Source: Chrysogorgia sp. JL179-B06
Taxonomy: Eukaryota; Cnidaria; Anthozoa; Scleralcyonacea; Chrysogorgiidae
NCBI GenBank assembly: GCA_035772405.1
Contig: JAYKKM010000009.1
Span: forward strand, 1,032,001 to 1,096,000
Length of the DNA: 64,000 nt
Direction: 5' to 3'
This document shows positions 19,427 through 27,317 of the stretch, one piece after another (the stretch's first letter is position 1; every line of letters begins with the position of its first letter). Position numbers and translations under genes: made by a program. The notes under the pieces are model-generated. The model worked only from the letters and a program-made list of their open reading frames with translations, was not told where the DNA came from and made no database searches.

Positions 19427-19567
19427 CTACTCGACATAGGTGTCAGGTTTTTTATAGATCTGGTTTGTTGTGTACCAATGCAGCAGGTGTGTTTTATTAG
19501 TCTTCAGTTTTCTACGTCGTCTGAAAAAGTTTCTAATGTTACGAGCCAGTTTTCTAAGCCAACCCAT
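19427..19567 (-). CDS. 46-residue highly basic small protein
   Basis: A complete minus-strand frame with ATG at 19567 and TAG at 19427-19429. The protein begins MGWLRKLARNIRNFF and then carries a run of four Arg with Lys nearby, giving a strongly cationic amphipathic N-terminal half. Gly at position 2 is notable but Ser/Thr at 6 is absent, so myristoylation is doubtful. It lies between the BRO gene and the acylation-signal ORF in the same orientation and fills the gap neatly. Small basic core or condensing proteins are common in DNA viruses, but that is only a guess. Confidence 0.5.
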   Translation of the reverse strand: MGWLRKLARNIRNFFRRRRKLKTNKTHLLHWYTTNQIYKKPDTYVE

Positions 19568-19575
19568 TACATAAC

Positions 19576-19782
19576 TTAGGTCACGTCTCCCACCACTCCC
19601 ACAGTGTCTGACTCTGGTAACATAATAGGTTTGCCGTAAGTCTTTTTAGACCTCATACCAATCTCAGCGTGGAGCTCGAGAGTAACGTCACCGCGACCAA
19701 ATGATCCACCAGCTTTGAACATGTGATCAGTCGTCTTATTTATCTTATATATTTCGTGAGGTCTCGAAAAACATGCTCCCAT
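19576..19782 (-). CDS. Small protein with N-terminal acylation signal
   Basis: 68 residues starting MGACFSRPH: Gly2, Cys4 and Ser6 form a textbook myristoylation site with adjacent palmitoylation. No transmembrane segment. Upstream on the minus strand, GGTATAAAGTAA precedes the ATG. It abuts the fibre-like gene end to start in the same orientation. It is probably membrane-anchored after acylation; the rest of the protein has no recognised domain. Confidence 0.6.
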   Translation of the reverse strand: MGACFSRPHEIYKINKTTDHMFKAGGSFGRGDVTLELHAEIGMRSKKTYGKPIMLPESDTVGVVGDVT

Positions 19783-20733
19783 TTACTTTATACCATATTC
19801 CTTCATCATTTTTCCACCCATGATTATGATGTCTCGGTTCGTCATGTAGCCACTCACGATTTTCACACCGTAGAATTCTATCAATGATGGGTACGCGTAA
19901 GGTGCGAGTGGTATTCTTGGTCGATGTATTCCAAAAATCGTTCCATAGGGTGTGCCTATCTTTTTCATATTTGCTATGAAGTCTGAATCGGTTGACTTGG
20001 TGTTATTGACCCTGACGTGTGAATTGTCCATTTGCCAGTGTATTGATATCATATGCATTTTACTTATGTCAACACCACTTGGAATAGTGCATATGCTCTC
20101 CATTGCTGGGATGCTACCACCATACGCGAGTCCATTAGTCATACCAGTCTTGTACCCTATGAACTTATCCCACTGACCGTCGTCGTTTGATATAATTGTC
20201 TCCCAATTTGATCCAGCGGTGCGAGTAGGTAACCTCACCACAACAAAAATGGAGAGGTCACACCACTGCATACTGGGGCAGTTAAAATGAAGACCTGACT
20301 CAAGTGGGAGTGGTGTTAACACAGGTGATAGAAAACTTTGGCTTACACCGCTGATGCCAACAATAGGGCCATAGGTTGGGTTGTTTTGCACTAATTTACT
20401 TGTTTCACCAATGGCTTTCACTTTGTTTGAACCATTGGTGTGAAATTCCACGTTTTTCAAGGCGTGTGTGCTAACGTTGAAGTCGAGCACAAGATTGTAG
20501 GACTGACTCTTGAGGAAACCTGATAGCAATTGCTCTATAGTTCTTTTATTGATAGCGTCTGAGTCATCGACTGGGTCTGCTACGTTTTTTATCGCTGAGC
20601 CTTGCATGTCTATTACCCCAGACATCCTTCCACCGGTCGCGCTTAATTTAGGATCTTCGTCCAGATGCCTTTTCGTTCTCTTTAGTATTTTATCGTGAGG
20701 GTCGTCAGACTCATACCCATAGTTTAGACTCAT
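19783..20733 (-). CDS. Fibre/tail-spike-like protein
   Basis: 316 residues. Residues ~34-66 contain GGRMSGVIDMQGSAIKNVAD followed by DDSDAINKRTIEQL. This is the G-(x)-(L/M)-G-x-I-(D/N)-M-x-x-x-x-I-x-N-(L/V) ... DA(I/V)NK signature of phage and adenovirus-like fibre shafts. The C-terminal ~200 residues are beta-rich with laminin-G/lectin-like features (WETIISNDD, ISIHWQMD, IEFYGVKIVSGYMTNRDI). A trimeric receptor- or glycan-binding spike is the natural reading. The shaft motif is seen directly; the receptor role is inferred. It is followed 1 bp later by the acylated small ORF. Confidence 0.65.
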   Translation of the reverse strand: MSLNYGYESDDPHDKILKRTKRHLDEDPKLSATGGRMSGVIDMQGSAIKNVADPVDDSDAINKRTIEQLLSGFLKSQSYNLVLDFNVSTHALKNVEFHTNGSNKVKAIGETSKLVQNNPTYGPIVGISGVSQSFLSPVLTPLPLESGLHFNCPSMQWCDLSIFVVVRLPTRTAGSNWETIISNDDGQWDKFIGYKTGMTNGLAYGGSIPAMESICTIPSGVDISKMHMISIHWQMDNSHVRVNNTKSTDSDFIANMKKIGTPYGTIFGIHRPRIPLAPYAYPSLIEFYGVKIVSGYMTNRDIIIMGGKMMKEYGIK

Positions 20734-20735
20734 TA

Positions 20736-20843
20736 CTACTTCAAGGTGTATTTGGTTAGCAGATAGCCAGATACCGCTGAGAACCCTAACACTATCGCCA
20801 ACGTTGTCGTGTCTGACTTACTTGTGGCCACTGCTTTTCTCAT
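20736..20843 (-). CDS. 35-residue single-TM frame, possibly 3' part of the upstream gene
   Basis: The frame starts at ATG 20843 with MRKAVATSKSDTTT, then a hydrophobic stretch LAIVLGFSAVSGYLL and a short basic tail, ending TAG two bases before the fibre start codon. The same frame stays open upstream past this ATG, overlapping the end of the next gene, and there encodes AKKVYQES- and HQENV-type units like those ending the 20890-21321 ORF. It may therefore be the C-terminal membrane anchor of that gene, separated by one frame change near an A-run at about 20925-20935. Alternatively it is a separate short TM protein. Confidence 0.45.
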   Translation of the reverse strand: MRKAVATSKSDTTTLAIVLGFSAVSGYLLTKYTLK

Positions 20844-20889
20844 GGTAAGTGGTGCCGCACTCTCTTGGTAAACTTTTTTAGCCACGAGA

Positions 20890-21321
20890 TTAGTTGGCGC
20901 CGTCACATTTTCTTGGTGAGATTTTCTTCACGTTGTTGGTACTACTAATGTGAGTCACCACATTTTCTTGGTGGACTTTTTTAGCCGTAATTGTTGGTGT
21001 TGTTGCATTCAAGCTAGTGTTCACCCCAAATCTCATGGACTCTGTGGCAATCTTTAATAAGTTGTTGTACCCAGCGATTTTATTCTTGAGAATCACTAGG
21101 TTACTTGGCATTAACCATGTACTTGGCGACACTGCGAGATTTTGGACAACGTTGGTGTCTCTAATCGATTTGTTCATGTTGAGAATCCATGTCGACACGT
21201 CGTACTGTACAACACTGTCAGAAAACAACTTGCGGAATTCTTGTTGGGTCTCTAGACTTCCTGCAGAGCCACCAACGACTGATACACGTGTTCTCGCTTG
21301 CGCACCAAGTGTGGAGTACAC
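20890..21321 (-). CDS. Unknown structural-type protein, frame without AUG start
   Basis: An open frame of ~143 codons whose first possible start is a GTG. It stays open further upstream into the end of the 267-residue ORF without an ATG. The first internal Met is about 48 residues in. The C-terminus has repeated AKKVHQEN-like units. Frame, orientation and overlap suggest it continues the upstream 267-residue gene or starts at a non-AUG codon. With 20736-20843 it may form one long gene carrying two frame changes. No domain is recognised. Confidence 0.45.
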   Translation of the reverse strand: MYSTLGAQARTRVSVVGGSAGSLETQQEFRKLFSDSVVQYDVSTWILNMNKSIRDTNVVQNLAVSPSTWLMPSNLVILKNKIAGYNNLLKIATESMRFGVNTSLNATTPTITAKKVHQENVVTHISSTNNVKKISPRKCDGAN

Positions 21322-21341
21322 AAAGGACTCTATGCTCTGAT

Positions 21342-22145
21342 TTAGATATTGCAGTCCATGTTGTTGGTGAAGCCGTTTGCAATCGCGACGTATCGTTTGT
21401 AATCATTCTGAACGTCGTTGAGTGTGAAGACTCTGGATTCGCCTAAAGTGCCATCGCTCAGGACTTTATTCTGGTAGTAGTGCCTTCTGGGAATCTTGGA
21501 AATCTTACCATACAATTCAGAAGCGTTGAATTCTCTACTTATTGATTTCATGGTCTCACCACCTTCCATTCTTCTGAGAAGTCTTCTAATGGTGAAGTAC
21601 AAATGAAATCTCATCACACTTGTGACCACAGGGTGAACTTCTTGCGACACTGATAAATGTTGCAATGACACACAACAAGAAACTCGCGCAATACGTGTAA
21701 ACACAATGTCATCCCACTCTGATTTTGTCTTTGACGTGGTGACTCGCAAGACTGACAGCTTTGACATGAAGTAGCTATTTTGGTTAACAAAAACTTTAAA
21801 GTTATTCACTGGATAATTTAACACGTTTTCTGTTGGATAGCCGTCCCAAAGCCCCCAGTGGTTTTTATGACCTTTTGGTAGTGGTTGGATAGTTCCACCA
21901 CCTCGCCATATTATTGGGAACTTACTATTGTGTAGCCACTTCCACATGCTTTTATCATTTTTGAAGGTTGTGCTGGTTATGTCCGTGCTGAGGATGTCGT
22001 TGTTTCTGAAATATATGTCGACACTCATGATCTTACCATCTTGCAAAATATTTGGATAGAACTCAAATTTGCTTAAAGTGGCGTGGGGGTACTTTTTGAT
22101 GAGGTCTGCCTTTGCGTCGTGTGCAGCCTTCGATGTGTTAGCCAT
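21342..22145 (-). CDS. Conserved-looking unknown protein of structural block
   Basis: 267 residues with an intact ATG and mixed alpha/beta composition. A Trp-rich stretch lies at about residues 68-100 (WKWLHNSKFPIIWRGGG, HWGLWDGYP), with a helical basic region at about 180-215. No signal peptide or membrane segment. It is divergent from the minor capsid gene at 22193, with 47 bp between. I checked for an adenain-type protease; the NHW segment lacks the rest of the catalytic context. Probably a virion protein. Confidence 0.55.
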   Translation of the reverse strand: MANTSKAAHDAKADLIKKYPHATLSKFEFYPNILQDGKIMSVDIYFRNNDILSTDITSTTFKNDKSMWKWLHNSKFPIIWRGGGTIQPLPKGHKNHWGLWDGYPTENVLNYPVNNFKVFVNQNSYFMSKLSVLRVTTSKTKSEWDDIVFTRIARVSCCVSLQHLSVSQEVHPVVTSVMRFHLYFTIRRLLRRMEGGETMKSISREFNASELYGKISKIPRRHYYQNKVLSDGTLGESRVFTLNDVQNDYKRYVAIANGFTNNMDCNI

Positions 22146-22192
22146 CGCACGTTTGTAGTACTTTCCATAGTAGTCATGAAGGGCTAGGAAAG

Positions 22193-22882
22193 TTGACGGT
22201 ACTCATTGAGGGTGCAGAGAAAGTCGTGTCCTTTGACAACGCAATAATGGTCACGCACGACAACCCATGCATTATGGTCAAGACAGCCACTGTGTTTTGG
22301 GACTACCATAACACGACAAATGACTTCTTTATTCGAACCTTAGTGAGGATTAGACCAAAGGTGAGCACTTATAAACATTTTACGGTGGGTGAAGGGCACT
22401 TTAGCTTCGACACGCTAGTCAAAACCTTGAAGCTAGAGCTTAGTGAGTATGGGGTGAATCTCGAGATAGAGAGACTGGCACCCACGGGTAAATGCAGGGT
22501 TAAGATTGATAGCCCAACTGATCTCTTCACCCTTGGGCCTCTACTTGGCTTCGCGAGAGGTGATTGGATCGACAACGACTCACAGTGGCACACTAGCCCA
22601 AACGAGGTCGATATGTATAGAGGTCTGAAGTACATAGAAGTTTCGTGTGACATTGTTGAAACCGAAAGCAATGTAGGTATTGATGGGAAGCGTAGCAATG
22701 TGATCACAACGTTACCAATACCCACTGAGCAGTCTTTGAAGGGGTCAGTGCAACGTCATGTGGACATTGAGTCCAAGGTGAGTATTAAAAAAGGTGTCTA
22801 CTCAAGTATGACGTTTCGCGTCAAACCAAATAACGACGATCTCAAAATTGGCGCGGTGCTATTGGAACTGTATATTGTGTGA
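22193..22882 (+). CDS. Minor capsid (penton-type single jelly-roll) protein
   Basis: An open frame of about 229 codons. The C-terminal half has the Polinton minor-capsid pattern: LLGFARGDW, then LKYIEVSCDIVETESNVG, VITTLPIP, a DIESKVSIKKG segment and a final VLLELYIV strand. It would form pentameric vertices of an icosahedral particle. No in-frame ATG exists near the 5' end: the frame begins at a TTG, the next in-frame ATG is at 22247, and an out-of-frame ATG lies at 22176. Either initiation is non-AUG or a single base differs from a functional copy. It is immediately followed by the integrase. Confidence 0.8.
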   Translation: MTVLIEGAEKVVSFDNAIMVTHDNPCIMVKTATVFWDYHNTTNDFFIRTLVRIRPKVSTYKHFTVGEGHFSFDTLVKTLKLELSEYGVNLEIERLAPTGKCRVKIDSPTDLFTLGPLLGFARGDWIDNDSQWHTSPNEVDMYRGLKYIEVSCDIVETESNVGIDGKRSNVITTLPIPTEQSLKGSVQRHVDIESKVSIKKGVYSSMTFRVKPNNDDLKIGAVLLELYIV

Positions 22883-22887
22883 GTTAT

Positions 22888-23865
22888 ATGGAGCTTGGTG
22901 TGGAAACAGAGCAAGGGTTGAGAGACATTTATTATAACCCTAAGACGGGGTACAGTGGTGTAGAGAGGCTGTATCAAAGTGCGTTGGGAGACGGATTGAA
23001 AGTGACTAGAAAAACAGTGAAAGAATGGTTGACAGCGCAGGACACTTACACTAGGTACAAACCCATTGTGAGAAAACATAAGTTCCGCACGACCTTTGTT
23101 GATTACCTTGGTGAAGAGCTCCAAATGGACTTAGTAGACATGAGTAAGTATTCAAAACAGAATGGAGGTTATTATTGGATATTGACAGGTATTGAAATAT
23201 TGAGTAGATACGCTTTTGGAATTGTAGTTTATAGAAAAGACACTAAGAACATGACTAAGGCTGTTGGAGAGCTGTTGGTTGACTTTAAAGATCGGTTTGG
23301 GACCACACCTAAGTTAGCGCAATTTGATGATGGACTTGAGTTCTACAACGTTGGTGTGAAAAGTTTGTTGGAAAAACACGGTGTTAAATATTTCAGCACA
23401 AAGAGTGATAAAAAGGCTGCTGTTGTCGAGCGTTTTAATAGAAGTCTGAAGAGTATTATGTGGAAGTACTTTTATACCCGTGGGACGTACAAATGGATTA
23501 ACGCTTTGGACCAGTTCGTGAGCAATTACAATAGCAGCGTGAATCGCAGTATTATGATGAAGCCAAAGGATGTTGATAAGTCAAATGAGGGTGAAGTTTG
23601 GACCACTTTGTTTGGTCATCAATTTGCAGACAATCCATTGCCAAAGTTTAGAGTTGGTCAATCAGTGAGAATTAGTAAGTACAAGAGTGTGTTCACAAAG
23701 GGTTATGAAGCCAACTTCACTGAGGAGCTGTTTAAAGTGGTAAAGGTTATTCGTGGTGATCCAAATGTGTACGAAATTGAGGACCACACCGGTGAACAGA
23801 TTATTGGTAAATTTTACGAACAGGAACTATCGATGGTGACGTCAACGACACAAGTTACAGTTTAG
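22888..23865 (+). CDS. int: Retroviral-type (RVE) integrase
   Basis: 325 residues from the ATG at 22888; the frame is open 3 codons upstream to a GTG. It inserts the element DNA with a 6-bp stagger. The catalytic triad is visible: first Asp in MDLVDM (about 81 or 84), second in QFDDGLEF (147/148), and Glu in AAVVERFNRSLK (181). An N-terminal HTH-like region precedes it. A C-terminal SH3-like part (FRVGQSVRISK...KGYEANFTEELFKV) ends at GKFYEQEL, shorter than Polinton integrases that carry a chromodomain. It lies directly downstream of the minor capsid gene. The following frame overlaps its last ~15 codons in the -1 frame. Confidence 0.95.
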   Translation: MELGVETEQGLRDIYYNPKTGYSGVERLYQSALGDGLKVTRKTVKEWLTAQDTYTRYKPIVRKHKFRTTFVDYLGEELQMDLVDMSKYSKQNGGYYWILTGIEILSRYAFGIVVYRKDTKNMTKAVGELLVDFKDRFGTTPKLAQFDDGLEFYNVGVKSLLEKHGVKYFSTKSDKKAAVVERFNRSLKSIMWKYFYTRGTYKWINALDQFVSNYNSSVNRSIMMKPKDVDKSNEGEVWTTLFGHQFADNPLPKFRVGQSVRISKYKSVFTKGYEANFTEELFKVVKVIRGDPNVYEIEDHTGEQIIGKFYEQELSMVTSTTQVTV

Positions 23866-24368
23866 CTCTTGAAGAGGGGGATGAACTTGAGAGAAGACTT
23901 GGTGAGCTAGAAGTGCGCGACAAAGAGGTAATAAAAAACGAAATAAAAAGAATCAAGCTAATAAATAAGAAAATAAATAAATTGAGCGGAAAAGCACTTG
24001 GCCACGACGACGCGTCAAGGGAGATAGTCAACAGGTCGTGGGTTACGGACTCAGGGGCTATTATTTTCAAACCAATAGGCATACATGGTAAGTATGGAGG
24101 ACCCAGGCGAATTCTAAAACCTAAAGGAAACGATTTGATCTACAGTAAAGATAACAATAGCAAAAGGGCTATTGAGCAGTTTAAAAAGTTAGTTGGACAA
24201 ATCCCCAAGAGCGCAGAAACAACAGTTGTCACAACAGAAGTGGCCTCAGACGACTTCCCAGTAATTGAGACAAGAGTGGATAACGATGACATACCTGGGT
24301 TATCACCAGACGAGAACCGCGAGCTGAATGGTGTGCTTAACCCGAGCGATAGCGTGAATCGAGAATAG
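23866..24368 (+). CDS. Unknown charged protein, frame without any AUG
   Basis: An open frame of about 150-165 codons downstream of the integrase, entered from an overlap with the integrase end. It contains no ATG at all; the first near-cognate start is a GTG at 23913. A Lys/Glu-rich coiled-coil-like N-terminal part is followed by a Gly/Pro-containing middle (IGIHGKYGGPRRILKPKGND) and an acidic C-terminus with LSPDENREL. The next frame (24437) contains a similar LTPDEERER unit, hinting that the two were one protein. Each step from integrase to this frame to the next is a -1 shift. No function is assigned. Confidence 0.45.
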
Positions 24369-24928
24369 GTGATGACGGCGCACTGCAAGCACAGGCAAAC
24401 CATTTCCAAGAAGCGATAGGTGAAACGAGTGGGAGATTGGCAGAGCTTAACAGAAAAGCTGACCAAACTGGTCTCACGCCTGACGAAGAGCGAGAGCGCG
24501 CCGGTTTGTCTGAAAGAGAGTCAGGACTTGGGCAAGCCAGAGACAGAACCCTAGGACAGCGTGAGCTTGAAGAGGTTAGAGAGCAACAAGAAGTCGACAT
24601 TGACAGATTTCAGAGATTCAAGGAATGGGCTAAAGAAAATATGGTTGGGTTGAGCGCTGTAGCGATTTCAGTGGCTGGAATTATAACGACTATTATTATC
24701 GCTGGGAGATCTGCTGTTATGAGGGGCGCTATGGCCACGAGGTCATTCGCACAGGCTGTTAAGAACGCGATAGTGAAGATGGGTCCATGGGCTGTTGGGT
24801 TGGCTAACTTAGTTTACAATATGTTGACGTTGGGTGCAAAGGGTCTCGCTTGGTTGGCTCAAAATCTGTGGGTACTCGCGGTGGTACTTGCGTGGTTTGC
24901 TTATGATTATTACAAGCTAAAACGGTAG
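24369..24928 (+). CDS. Membrane protein with C-terminal TM segments, frame without AUG start
   Basis: The frame is open from about 24353; the first near-cognate start is a TTG at 24437 and the first ATG is internal (about 24641). An Arg/Glu-rich coiled-coil N-terminal part (RERAGLSERESGLG...REQQEVDIDRFQRF) leads into hydrophobic segments at about 24655-24700 (LSAVAISVAGIITTIIIAG) and 24785-24910 (WAVGLANLVYNML, WVLAVVLAWFAYDYY). It probably represents the C-terminal membrane part of one gene with the preceding frame. It sits 22 bp before the major capsid gene. Confidence 0.5.
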
Positions 24929-24950
24929 CGATAAAACATATGTAAAGTAT

Positions 24951-26189
24951 ATGAACACCACGTCAGCAGAGTTGAGCCCTGGTTTTAGACGAGCGACCAT
25001 GGGTGTCATAAAAGGGGTGAGAACGCAACACGTAATCACGTTGAACCCTAATAAGGTCAGTCCTGGCGAGGAACTTTACATTGATATACCGAAGCTCAAG
25101 GTTAGTAGCTGTTTGGTGCCTGGATCGTTGGGTCTAGTGTTCGACTTTAAGAACGCGAACGCCAAAAGCTGGTTCTTGAATAATGTTAGCAAGTTGTTGG
25201 TTGAGAAGCTTGTTGTGAAACTAGCTGGGGAGACTGTGTATGACAACAATGGGGAAAATTACACTGGTGTTTATCGCGACCTTTGGGAGAGTGTCACTGC
25301 GCGAGACCAAATGATTGACTATGGTATTGGTGGTGAGAACTTGAGAAAGCTAGTTTCTAAGGATGACAGTGGTGCGACAAGTGGAAACGTCGCTAAAGTT
25401 AGTGACGCGTTGATGTTTGGTGTGATTGGGACGAAGCAGCGGATTAAGCTTGGTAAGATTATGAATGACCACGGGTTGTACGCTCCTTTTAGCATGAACA
25501 ACAACTTGCAGTATGTGATCACACTTCCGAAGGCCGCAGACATCATGGTGGCGCAATCCGGTAGCGCTGTGGGCGGATACACTCTGGAGAACCTCGAGCT
25601 TGAGTATGAGACGATTGATAACCAGGAGCTCGCTGACGAAATAGCGTCGGGCTATACAAGTGGTCGTAGTTTGTCATACGAGCACGTTACATTGATGAAA
25701 ACCACCGAATGGGATAAAGGTACAACCATTGTGAACGAAAACATTAATCTACCAAGAAAAAGCATGAAGGCAATTGTGTTGCTATTCACGAATAAGGCGC
25801 GAACAGACAGTGAGGAGTTTCTTTATCCAAATATTGAGAGCGTTAGAGTCACAATTGAAGGTGTGCCAAATAGCGTGCACTCACAAGGCATCCCAAAGTC
25901 GAAGTTCTATGCAGAAGCGAAACGACTGTTTGGGTTGGGTGAAGAACACGCTCAGTTCATGACCATACAGAAGTTCTATAAAGATGGCTTTGCGTTAGTC
26001 ATCGACTTGAGGAGTGTTCAAGATAATCGCAATGTCGCCACTGGCAAGAACATTGTAAACACACAATCCGGTGTGCTTCTTGAGATCACTAAGAAAGCGA
26101 CGACTGCAAATGTCATGTGTAGGGTGTTTGTGATGAGTGATGGGTTGGTCAACTTCATGAACAATGGGTTGCAGTCAATCCAGTATTAA
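24951..26189 (+). CDS. Major capsid protein, double jelly-roll
   Basis: 412 residues, ATG to TAA, intact. Sequence and length fit the Polinton major capsid: N-terminal ELSPGFRRATMGVIKGVRTQ, then YIDIPKLKVSSCLVPGSLGL, VSKLLVEKLVVKLAGETVYD, and the second-barrel segments YEHVTLMKTTEWDKG, FLYPNIESVRVTIEGVPNSVH and FALVIDLRSVQDN. It would form pseudo-hexameric trimers of an icosahedral shell. It lies in the rightward structural block: minor capsid, integrase, unknowns, major capsid, ATPase. Recognition rests on family pattern and gene order. Confidence 0.93.
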   Translation: MNTTSAELSPGFRRATMGVIKGVRTQHVITLNPNKVSPGEELYIDIPKLKVSSCLVPGSLGLVFDFKNANAKSWFLNNVSKLLVEKLVVKLAGETVYDNNGENYTGVYRDLWESVTARDQMIDYGIGGENLRKLVSKDDSGATSGNVAKVSDALMFGVIGTKQRIKLGKIMNDHGLYAPFSMNNNLQYVITLPKAADIMVAQSGSAVGGYTLENLELEYETIDNQELADEIASGYTSGRSLSYEHVTLMKTTEWDKGTTIVNENINLPRKSMKAIVLLFTNKARTDSEEFLYPNIESVRVTIEGVPNSVHSQGIPKSKFYAEAKRLFGLGEEHAQFMTIQKFYKDGFALVIDLRSVQDNRNVATGKNIVNTQSGVLLEITKKATTANVMCRVFVMSDGLVNFMNNGLQSIQY

Positions 26190-26204
26190 ATCAAACGTGA
26201 GTTA

Positions 26205-26804
26205 ATGGAGACTCCGTTTAATATGTTAATTGTTGGTATGACAGCTTGTGGTAAGACGCATTATTTGCTGGAAACATTGGAATCTGAGTACTTTAGTAAA
26301 TTTGACTACATTGTGTTGATTTGTCCTACTTTCGAGTGGAATAAAGCGTATCAAGATTGGAAATATGTGCGCGACCCCGACGTGTTAGCGATAGACTGCA
26401 CACAAGACAATGTCGACGCTGTTCTCAAGTGTGTAACAAATGTTTTTAAAGGCACTAACACTCTGATTGTGTTGGACGACTGTGCAAGTGGGCAGGACGT
26501 CAAGAATAGGACTAGTCAGTTGGTCAACTTAGCTTTTAGTGCGCGACATTTTATGTTGAGCGTCATTGTCATCACGCAACAACTGACGTCGATCGCAAAA
26601 CCGTATAGAGAAAACATTAGTAAGCTTGTTTGTTTTTACTGTCCGAGCAGAAGTGATATGAAGGTTGTTATTGACGATTATCTTGGGCACGTTAGCAAAG
26701 AAGAAGTGTCAGCGATTGTGACCGCACTAAAAAATAATAAGTACGCCAGACTTGAAATCTCACTGCGTTATCCATACAATTACGAAGTTGTTATTCCGCA
26801 ATAA
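26205..26804 (+). CDS. A32-like (FtsK/HerA) DNA-packaging ATPase
   Basis: 199 residues, close to family length. It pumps DNA into the capsid. Walker A is GMTACGKT at 11-18, Walker B TLIVLDDC at about 86-93, and a VITQQL sensor segment is near 140. The stop codon overlaps an AATAAA. It starts 15 bp after the major capsid gene and ends 3 bp before the last gene, so the three are tightly packed. Confidence 0.93.
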   Translation: METPFNMLIVGMTACGKTHYLLETLESEYFSKFDYIVLICPTFEWNKAYQDWKYVRDPDVLAIDCTQDNVDAVLKCVTNVFKGTNTLIVLDDCASGQDVKNRTSQLVNLAFSARHFMLSVIVITQQLTSIAKPYRENISKLVCFYCPSRSDMKVVIDDYLGHVSKEEVSAIVTALKNNKYARLEISLRYPYNYEVVIPQ

Positions 26805-26807
26805 AAT

Positions 26808-27317
26808 ATGGGTATAAGTAATAGCGTGATGGTGAAACGCAAAAGTGAAGAAAATCCCACGATTGAGGAATTAGTCGAGGACACTGCTGACACTTCGACT
26901 GTGGAAGACAACATTGACGTTAGGAGAGCTGAACTTATTAGACTGTCTGGTGATGGTGTGGTAAGCCAATCTGAAGCGTACATTAAAAAAGCGTCCGCAA
27001 AGGTTATCGACAAGATATGGCGCCAATATGAGTTAAAGAGAATGGAAATTGCAAACGCTTTTCTCACCGACTTGCTAATCAGCAAATTCGCTAGCTTACT
27101 GGATGGGTTGAACGCTATTGAGAACCCTGAGGAATTAAATGACGAGTTGCAAAAAGACCCGTTATTAAAAAAAGACGTCGAAAGCATTGTCGCGATTGTG
27201 ACGCCGTACGTGCCTTTCTTGGGCTTGTTGTCGGGAGGAATCACAACGTCGAAATATGTGTACGATCACCATTTTAGAAGTGCGACAAACACTGAAAATA
27301 GTGAACAAACGGACTAA
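26808..27317 (+). CDS. Right-end protein with N-terminal acylation signal
   Basis: 169 residues beginning MGISNSVMVKRK: Gly2 and Ser6 fit N-myristoylation. A long helical middle (about 60-135) and a hydrophobic segment (VAIVTPYVPFLGLLSGGI, about 138-155) follow. The last 11 residues, ending NTENSEQTD, are encoded inside the terminal repeat and are identical to the polymerase C-terminus. Function unknown; an acylated, membrane-touching virion protein is plausible. Confidence 0.65.
   Translation: MGISNSVMVKRKSEENPTIEELVEDTADTSTVEDNIDVRRAELIRLSGDGVVSQSEAYIKKASAKVIDKIWRQYELKRMEIANAFLTDLLISKFASLLDGLNAIENPEELNDELQKDPLLKKDVESIVAIVTPYVPFLGLLSGGITTSKYVYDHHFRSATNTENSEQTD

Noticed and set aside
21342..22145. 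Adenovirus-type cysteine protease
   Set aside because: A NHWGLWDG segment recalls the HW of adenain, but no ordered Asp/Glu, Gln and Cys context follows. No other ORF in Polinton 1 fits either.
22888..23865. Endogenous retrovirus or LTR-element integrase
   Set aside because: There is no RT, protease or LTR nearby; it is flanked by capsid genes of a Polinton and lies within its terminal repeats.
23840..23866. Programmed -1 frameshift from integrase into the next frame
   Set aside because: The two frames overlap for only about 15 codons and I see no X-XXY-YYZ slippery heptamer in the integrase frame there. Kept only as an open question about AUG-less frames.
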